A DNA stretch of 64,000 bases from DASZIT01 sp036268775 (GTDB taxonomy: Bacteria > Actinomycetota > Acidimicrobiia > Acidimicrobiales > RAAP-2), in assembly GCA_036268775.1 (NCBI GenBank), contig DATATM010000037.1, positions 1-64,000 on the forward strand. Direction: 5' to 3'. Positions 59,766 through 64,000 of the stretch are shown here, in pieces. The stretch's first letter is position 1; every line of letters begins with the position of its first letter. The notes beneath the pieces were generated by a model that worked only from the letters and a program-made list of their open reading frames with translations, was not told where the DNA came from and did not search any database. The position numbers and the translations under genes are program-made.

Positions 59766-60134
59766 TCAGCTCGGGGGCGGGTCCTTCTTCGGTCCGTCGG
59801 CCAGCCACGGACGGATCACCGCCACGGTGTTGGCCGGATCGTCGGGGTCGAACTGGAGGTCGATCGGACCCGGCTCTCCGTCCGGTTCGCCGGCCGCCTT
59901 GATGACGAAGGCAGGCTCCTTCCTCGGTAGCTCGAACGCGTCCTGCAGGCCGAGAGCGATGCCGGTCATCACCACCCCGGCGCTCGACCTCCGCACCTTC
60001 TCGAACCGGGTGGGGGCGCCGGCGGCGTCGGTCTCTCCCGCCTCGGATCGATCCGCCTCGGCCCCCTCCAGCGTCTCGGTGTCGTCCCCGGTAGCCACCT
60101 CGTCGTCCTCGGTGCTGTCGCCCACGATGACCAC
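59766..60134 (-). CDS. Conserved actinobacterial protein of unknown function
   Basis: About 122 residues from GTG 60134 (GTG 60125 is as good; the open frame to 60245 would overlap the DtxR start and looks non-coding). The N-terminal part is acidic and low-complexity. The conserved part is the C-terminal half: SSAGVVMTGIALGLQDAFELPRKEPAFVIKAAGEP, then a DPDDPANTVAVIRPWL end, a pattern I associate with actinobacterial proteins encoded near lepA or iron genes. No enzyme motif is visible. Confidence 0.6.
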   Translation of the reverse strand: MVIVGDSTEDDEVATGDDTETLEGAEADRSEAGETDAAGAPTRFEKVRRSSAGVVMTGIALGLQDAFELPRKEPAFVIKAAGEPDGEPGPIDLQFDPDDPANTVAVIRPWLADGPKKDPPPS

Positions 60135-60243
60135 GGTACCGCCGCCGGGGTCGATCTCCGACTGCAGGGCGGCGACGACCGGGATCCAGGCCGCAACTGG
60201 GCAGCCGAACCGCCGGCATCCGAGGTGCCGTAGGATCAAGCCC

Positions 60244-60903
60244 ATGCTCGACCGATTTCATCCGCCGGTCGAGGAGTACCTCGAGGCGATCTTCTCCTTG
60301 GAAGAGGAGGGCATCCCGGTCATCCAGGCGCGCCTTGCCGAGCGGCTCGACAAGGCCGCCCCCTCGGTGTCGGAAATGCTCGACCGCCTGGAGGCAGACG
60401 ACCTGATCGTGCGCAGCTCCCGGCAGATCTCCATGACCGACAAAGGGGCGGCGCTGGCCGAAGGGGTGGTGCGCAAGCACCGGTTGGCCGAGCGGCTGTT
60501 GGTGGACATCATCGGGCTGGACTGGGAAAAGGCCCATCTGGAAGCCGGACGCTGGGAGCACGTGATCTCCGACGAGGTGGAGGAACGCCTGGTGGTGCTG
60601 CTCGGCAACCCCACCACCTGCCCGCATGGCAATCCCATCCCCGGGGTGGAGCCGACCGGGCCCGCCCAGCACCGATTGGCCGATTCCCGACCCGGCGACC
60701 GGGTGCGGCTGGAGCGGATCACCGAGAGCGTCGAGCATGACGCCGCCTCGCTCTCCTACCTCGGGGAACACGGCCTGACTCCGGGGACCACCGCCATCAT
60801 CCAGGCCAAGGCGCCCGACGGCACCTTGACGCTGGTGGTGGGGGACGCCACCATCGCCCTCGGCCCGGCCATGACCCAGCAGCTGTTCGTCGCCGCAGTC
60901 TGA
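60244..60903 (+). CDS. DtxR/IdeR-family metal-dependent transcriptional regulator
   Basis: A 219-residue regulator from ATG 60244: winged helix in HPPVEEYLEAIFSLEEEGIPVIQARLAERLDKAAPSVSEMLDRLEADDLI, a metal-binding dimerisation region with HRLAERLLVDIIGLDWEKAHLEA and EHVISDEVEERLVVLLGNPTTCPHGNPIPG, and an SH3-like C-terminal domain. It senses Fe(II) or Mn(II). The CPHGNP loop is classic. In many actinobacteria hemW lies between lepA and hrcA; here that position is taken by this gene. Confidence 0.92.
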   Translation: MLDRFHPPVEEYLEAIFSLEEEGIPVIQARLAERLDKAAPSVSEMLDRLEADDLIVRSSRQISMTDKGAALAEGVVRKHRLAERLLVDIIGLDWEKAHLEAGRWEHVISDEVEERLVVLLGNPTTCPHGNPIPGVEPTGPAQHRLADSRPGDRVRLERITESVEHDAASLSYLGEHGLTPGTTAIIQAKAPDGTLTLVVGDATIALGPAMTQQLFVAAV

Positions 60904-60981
60904 CCTGGCCTTCTCCGCCGCCAGCGGCCTTTGCCGAGGTCACATGGGCGCCCGGCACTCACAGTGCTCGCCCCACTCCGG

Positions 60982-61008
60982 TCAGCACTCACTACAATGG
61001 AGTGCCAA
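60982..61008. promoter_or_regulatory. CIRCE operator upstream of hrcA-dnaJ
   Basis: TCAGCACTC, nine bases, then GAGTGCCAA differ from the CIRCE consensus (TTAGCACTC-N9-GAGTGCTAA) by two bases. A shorter, imperfect GCACT/AGTGC pair lies just before it at about 60955-60967. HrcA binds CIRCE, so hrcA-dnaJ is probably heat-regulated by its own product. Confidence 0.88.
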
Positions 61009-61078
61009 TCAGCCGACAGCCCGATATCGGTCGCACCTGACCGCCGGACGGGGCTTCACGCGAGGCACAACCACCACC

Positions 61079-62143
61079 ATGACCACCACTGACGACAGCC
61101 GACACGAGGGAGCCGGTGCCGACGCCTTGGCTCTCGACGTCCGGAAGTCGGCGATCCTCAACGCGGTGGTCACCGAGTACATCGGATCCGCCCAGCCTGT
61201 CGGATCCCAGCACCTGATGGATGCGCCCGGCGTCAGCGTCTCCTCGGCCACCATCCGGGCGGACATGGCCGCCCTGGAGCGGGACGGGTACCTGGCCCAG
61301 CCCCACACCAGCGCCGGCCGGATTCCCACCGACAAGGGCTACCGCTTCTTCGTCGATCACTTGGTGGGCCCCGGTGCCCTCGACCCGGTGGGTCGACAGC
61401 AGGTCCGCCAGTTCTTCGATCATGCCCACGGGGAGATCGAGTCGATGTTGGAGAAGACGTCCGGGCTCCTGGCCGACCTGACCGACTGCACCGCCATGGT
61501 GGTCGGTCCCTCCCACGAGACCTCCACGGTGCGCTCGGTGCAACTGGTGGGTCTCGGGCCGCGGCTGGCCTTGCTGGTGGTAGTGCTGGCCGACGGTGCC
61601 GTCCAGAAGCAATCGATCGACCTGGCCGAGGAGGTCGACGAGGACCGCCTGGCCGACGCCGCCCGCCATCTGGCCGCCCACGCCCTGGGCCACCCCCTTT
61701 CCCAGATCCAACCCTCCGCTCCCAACAGCGGTGACCCGGTTACCGACGCGGTGGTCGCCGCCGCTGTCGAGGGTCTTCGCCATCTCGGCTCGTCCGAGCC
61801 GGGTGACCAGCTGTTCGTCGGCGGGTCGTCGCGGATGGCGGCGGCGTTCGACGCGGTGGACACCGTGCGGTCGGTGCTGACCATCCTCGAGCAGCAACTG
61901 GTGGTGGTCACCCTGCTCCGCGACGTCCTCGACCGGGGACTGTCGGTGGCGATCGGCGCCGAGCACGGGGTGGAGCCGCTGGCCTCCTGCGCGGTGGTGG
62001 TGATGCCGGTGTGGGTGGACGGAGAAGTGACCGGCACCGTCGGCCTGCTCGGCCCCACCCGGATGAACTACCCCCAGGCCCTGGCCGCGGCCCGGGTGGT
62101 GGGCAATCGCCTGGGTGAGACGCTGAGCGAGGCCCGGCGATGA
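61079..62143 (+). CDS. hrcA: Heat-inducible transcription repressor HrcA
   Basis: A 354-residue repressor: an N-terminal winged helix (RKSAILNAVVTEYIGSAQPVGSQHL, SVSSATIRADMAALERDGYLAQPHTSAGRIPTDKGYR, the HrcA hallmark) and a GAF-like domain ending GPTRMNYPQALAAARVVG. ATG 61079 is used; an open frame continues upstream through the CIRCE element. Its stop overlaps the dnaJ ATG (ATGA, 62140-62143). Confidence 0.96.
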   Translation: MTTTDDSRHEGAGADALALDVRKSAILNAVVTEYIGSAQPVGSQHLMDAPGVSVSSATIRADMAALERDGYLAQPHTSAGRIPTDKGYRFFVDHLVGPGALDPVGRQQVRQFFDHAHGEIESMLEKTSGLLADLTDCTAMVVGPSHETSTVRSVQLVGLGPRLALLVVVLADGAVQKQSIDLAEEVDEDRLADAARHLAAHALGHPLSQIQPSAPNSGDPVTDAVVAAAVEGLRHLGSSEPGDQLFVGGSSRMAAAFDAVDTVRSVLTILEQQLVVVTLLRDVLDRGLSVAIGAEHGVEPLASCAVVVMPVWVDGEVTGTVGLLGPTRMNYPQALAAARVVGNRLGETLSEARR

Positions 62144-63294
62144 CCGACGCCGATCTCTACGAGATCCTCGGGGTCGACCGCAACGCCACCGATGAGGAAC
62201 TGAAACGCGCCTACCGGCAGAAGGCCCGGGAGCACCATCCCGATGCCAACCACGGCGACGACGGGACCGACGAACGCTTCAAGGAAGTCAGCCTGGCCTA
62301 CGAGGTCCTGCGGGATCCCGAGCGTCGCGCCCGGTACGACCGTTACGGCGCCGCCGGGGTCTTCGGGTCGGCGGCCGCCGGCGGTGGCTTCGGGGGGGGA
62401 CAGGGCGACCCGTTCGGTGGTGGCCTCGGCGATCTCTTCGACGCCTTCTTCAACGGGATGGGCGGCGCCACCACCGGAGGCCGGGGTCGCCGCTCCGGCC
62501 CGATGCCCGGGCCCGATGCCGAGCTGGTGATCCGGCTGGCCTTCCGGGAAGCCGTCTTCGGCATCCACCGCGAGGTGAAGGTAAAGGCGCCGGTCCACTG
62601 CGACACCTGCGAGGGCACCGGCGCCCGCCCGGGGACCTCGCCCATCCGCTGTCCCGATTGCGACGGTGCCGGCGAGCTCCGGCGGGTTCGCCAGTCGATC
62701 CTCGGGCAAGTGGTGACCGCGGTGCCCTGCGTCCGGTGCCAGGGAACCGGCCAGGCCATCGCCAACCCCTGCGAGGACTGCGGGGGCGACGGCCGCCGGG
62801 AAGAGGAGCGGACCCTGGAGGTGGACATTCCCCCCGGCGTCGATGACGGGACCACCCTGCGGCTCACCGGCCACGGTCCGGCCGGGTTCCGGGGCGGGCC
62901 CAACGGCTCGTTGTTCGTCCATCTGTCGGTCGAAGCCGATCCGGTCTTCGAGCGCTCCGGGGTCGACGTCCACGCCTCGGTGCAGGTGGCCATGACCCAG
63001 GCGGCGCTGGGGACGGTGATCGGATTCGACACGCTGGATGACCAGCAGAACATCACCATCGCCCCCGGGACCCAGACCGGTGCCGTCGTCCAGCTGAAGG
63101 GATTCGGGATTCCGAAGCTCCGGGGGCGGGGACGGGGCGACCTCTTCGTCCACGTGGTGGTGGAGACCCCCACCGAGCTCGACGACAACCAGCGGGAGCT
63201 GCTGGCCGGCCTGGCCGCCGCCCGGGACGAGACGGTGGGCGTCCCGTCCCAGGGAGATGGGATCTTCTCCAAGCTCCGGTCCGCCCTCAGCTGA
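62140..63294 (+). CDS. dnaJ: Molecular chaperone DnaJ
   Basis: A 384-residue Hsp40. The J-domain has HPD at residues 33-35; a Gly/Phe-rich linker follows; four CxxCxGxG zinc modules run from Cys154 (CDTCEGTG, CPDCDGAG, CVRCQGTG, CEDCGGDG); the C-terminal peptide-binding domains complete it. It stimulates DnaK ATPase. Translationally coupled to hrcA. Many actinobacteria have a second dnaJ next to dnaK; this is the hrcA-linked copy. Confidence 0.96.
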   Translation: MTDADLYEILGVDRNATDEELKRAYRQKAREHHPDANHGDDGTDERFKEVSLAYEVLRDPERRARYDRYGAAGVFGSAAAGGGFGGGQGDPFGGGLGDLFDAFFNGMGGATTGGRGRRSGPMPGPDAELVIRLAFREAVFGIHREVKVKAPVHCDTCEGTGARPGTSPIRCPDCDGAGELRRVRQSILGQVVTAVPCVRCQGTGQAIANPCEDCGGDGRREEERTLEVDIPPGVDDGTTLRLTGHGPAGFRGGPNGSLFVHLSVEADPVFERSGVDVHASVQVAMTQAALGTVIGFDTLDDQQNITIAPGTQTGAVVQLKGFGIPKLRGRGRGDLFVHVVVETPTELDDNQRELLAGLAAARDETVGVPSQGDGIFSKLRSALS

Positions 63295-63296
63295 CC

Positions 63297-64000
63297 ATGC
63301 CCGACCCTGGATCCGGCGGTCCGGTCGGGTCGTCGGGCTCGGCTCCCCACCCGGTGCTGGTGACCGCCGCCGCCATGGTGTTCGTGGCCGACCCGGCGGC
63401 CCCGGTGCTCGACGCCGAGAGCGCCCACCATCTCCTCGACGTGCTCCGCTTGCGGCCCGGCGAGTTGGTGGTGGCCTCCGATGGCCGGGGCGCCTGGGTG
63501 CCGTGCCGGGTGACCCCGGGGGCCGGCCGGGGGGACGCCCGCCACCGGGACCCCGCCTCCATCCTGGCGGTCGACGGGGAGGTGACGGTGACCCCTGCGC
63601 TCGAGCCCTGCCTCACGGTGGCCTTCGCCCCGGTGAAGGGGGACCGCCCCGAATGGGTGGTGCAGAAGCTCACCGAACTCGGCGTCGACCGGATCGTCCC
63701 CCTCACCACCCGCCGCTCGGTGGTGCGCTGGGACGGCGACCGGGCGGCCCGTTCGGTCGACCGGCTCGCCCGGGTGGCCCGGGAGGCATCCGCACAATGC
63801 CGGCGGACCCGACTGCCGGAGATCGGCCCGGTGTTGTCACTGGGGGAGTTGGCCGGGCTGGCCGGGGGCCGGCCGGCGCTGGCCCACCCCGGCGGGGTGC
63901 CGCCCTCCCTCGATCATCCGGTGATCGCCATCGGGCCGGAGGGGGGTTGGGACGAGGAGGAACTGGCCGGGGACCTGCCCACCATCGGGCTGGGGCCCAC
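63297..64000 (+). CDS. rsmE: 16S rRNA m3U1498 methyltransferase RsmE, C-terminus outside window
   Basis: The frame opens at ATG 63297, two bases after the dnaJ stop, and runs off the end with about 234 residues. Family blocks: AESAHHLLDVLRLRPGELVVASDGRGAW in the N-terminal PUA-like domain, FAPVKGDRPEWVVQKLTELGVDRIVPLTTRRSVVRW in the SPOUT domain, and IGPEGGWDEEELA, the SAM-binding knot signature. The order hrcA-dnaJ-rsmE is widespread in actinobacteria. Confidence 0.93.
   Translation, partial: MPDPGSGGPVGSSGSAPHPVLVTAAAMVFVADPAAPVLDAESAHHLLDVLRLRPGELVVASDGRGAWVPCRVTPGAGRGDARHRDPASILAVDGEVTVTPALEPCLTVAFAPVKGDRPEWVVQKLTELGVDRIVPLTTRRSVVRWDGDRAARSVDRLARVAREASAQCRRTRLPEIGPVLSLGELAGLAGGRPALAHPGGVPPSLDHPVIAIGPEGGWDEEELAGDLPTIGLGP

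Noticed and set aside
57436..60771. Minus-strand open frame of 1111 codons across lepA
   Set aside because: It lies antisense to lepA and rpsT/DtxR coding and has the Arg/Gly/Pro/His/Asp-rich composition of a shadow frame in high-GC DNA. The sense genes are certain.
60955..60967. A second full CIRCE element before hrcA
   Set aside because: Only a short GCACT/AGTGC pair with a 3-base spacer; the CIRCE spacing of nine is not met.
61009..61335. Small minus-strand frame antisense to hrcA
   Set aside because: Overlaps the winged helix of HrcA and the CIRCE region; no family similarity.
1..64000. Insertion sequences, phage genes, tRNA or CRISPR arrays
   Set aside because: No transposase, integrase, terminal repeats, tRNA cloverleaf or regularly spaced repeats were noticed. 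A tRNA scan would settle the RNA part.

Overview
The window is high-GC, densely packed, single-chromosome-type DNA from an actinobacterium. Several features together suggest Acidimicrobiia or a close relative: F420-dependent LLM oxidoreductases, many GTG starts, GTGA/ATGA stop-start overlaps, an HrcA/CIRCE system, FadD19-like and Ltp2-like genes, and a secreted protein built from GYW-x-V-x-x-D/N-GGVFxFGDA repeats. This lineage call is inference from gene content, not from a marker tree. I saw no tRNA, rRNA, CRISPR array, insertion sequence or phage gene.

Positions 1-54700 form a long accessory catabolic region for CoA-linked breakdown of an unidentified substrate. Layout: a crotonase divergent from a branched-chain-type ABC importer in which LivH, LivM and LivF are one polypeptide (0.0-4.6 kb); a DUF35/thiolase-like pair on the minus strand (4.6-6.2 kb); a plus-strand run of amidohydrolase, acyl-CoA synthetase, acyl-CoA dehydrogenase, LLM oxidoreductase, MaoC dehydratase, crotonase, second acyl-CoA dehydrogenase and a second closely related amidohydrolase (6.5-16.5 kb); a two-domain CaiB transferase with a second DUF35/thiolase-like pair, a hydrolase and a P450 (16.6-23.1 kb); an amidohydrolase divergent from a TetR regulator, then a small conserved protein, a CaiB transferase and a SnoaL protein (23.1-27.3 kb); a lipoprotein binding protein, aldehyde dehydrogenase, SDR, thiolase, TetR, crotonase and a fourth amidohydrolase (27.6-35.5 kb); a P450/Rieske oxygenase pair divergent from a KstR-like TetR (35.9-39.0 kb); a hydrolase, two divergent acyl-CoA synthetases and a GntR/FCD regulator (39.0-43.8 kb); a crotonase, a dienoyl-CoA-reductase-like SDR, an isochorismatase-like pseudoenzyme, a cytosolic binding-protein homologue and another SDR (44-48.5 kb); and further crotonase, LLM, hotdog and binding-protein genes (48.5-54.7 kb).

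A plausible flow is import by the Liv-type system, oxygenation by P450s and the Rieske enzyme, CoA activation by the synthetases or CaiB transferases, beta-oxidation by the dehydrogenases, crotonases, MaoC, SDRs and thiolase, and retro-aldol side-chain cleavage by the two DUF35/Ltp2-like pairs. Two families of AT-rich palindromes stand out in this GC-rich DNA. Family A has 8-base arms CCATAGTA/TACTATGG around a 2-base core and occurs four times between 16.6 and 25.0 kb, flanking a TetR gene. Family B has the form YATA-TNN-TATR and occurs at 0.77, 15.18, 27.54, 35.78, 43.76 and 46.39 kb, with a weaker match at 41.45 kb; one copy touches the start of the GntR gene. They look like operators of two local regulons.

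From about 54.8 kb the content turns to housekeeping: an SRAP protein, a glyoxalase-like protein, the secreted repeat protein, rpsT, lepA, a small conserved protein, a DtxR-type repressor, hrcA with a CIRCE operator, dnaJ and the first part of rsmE, which runs off the end.
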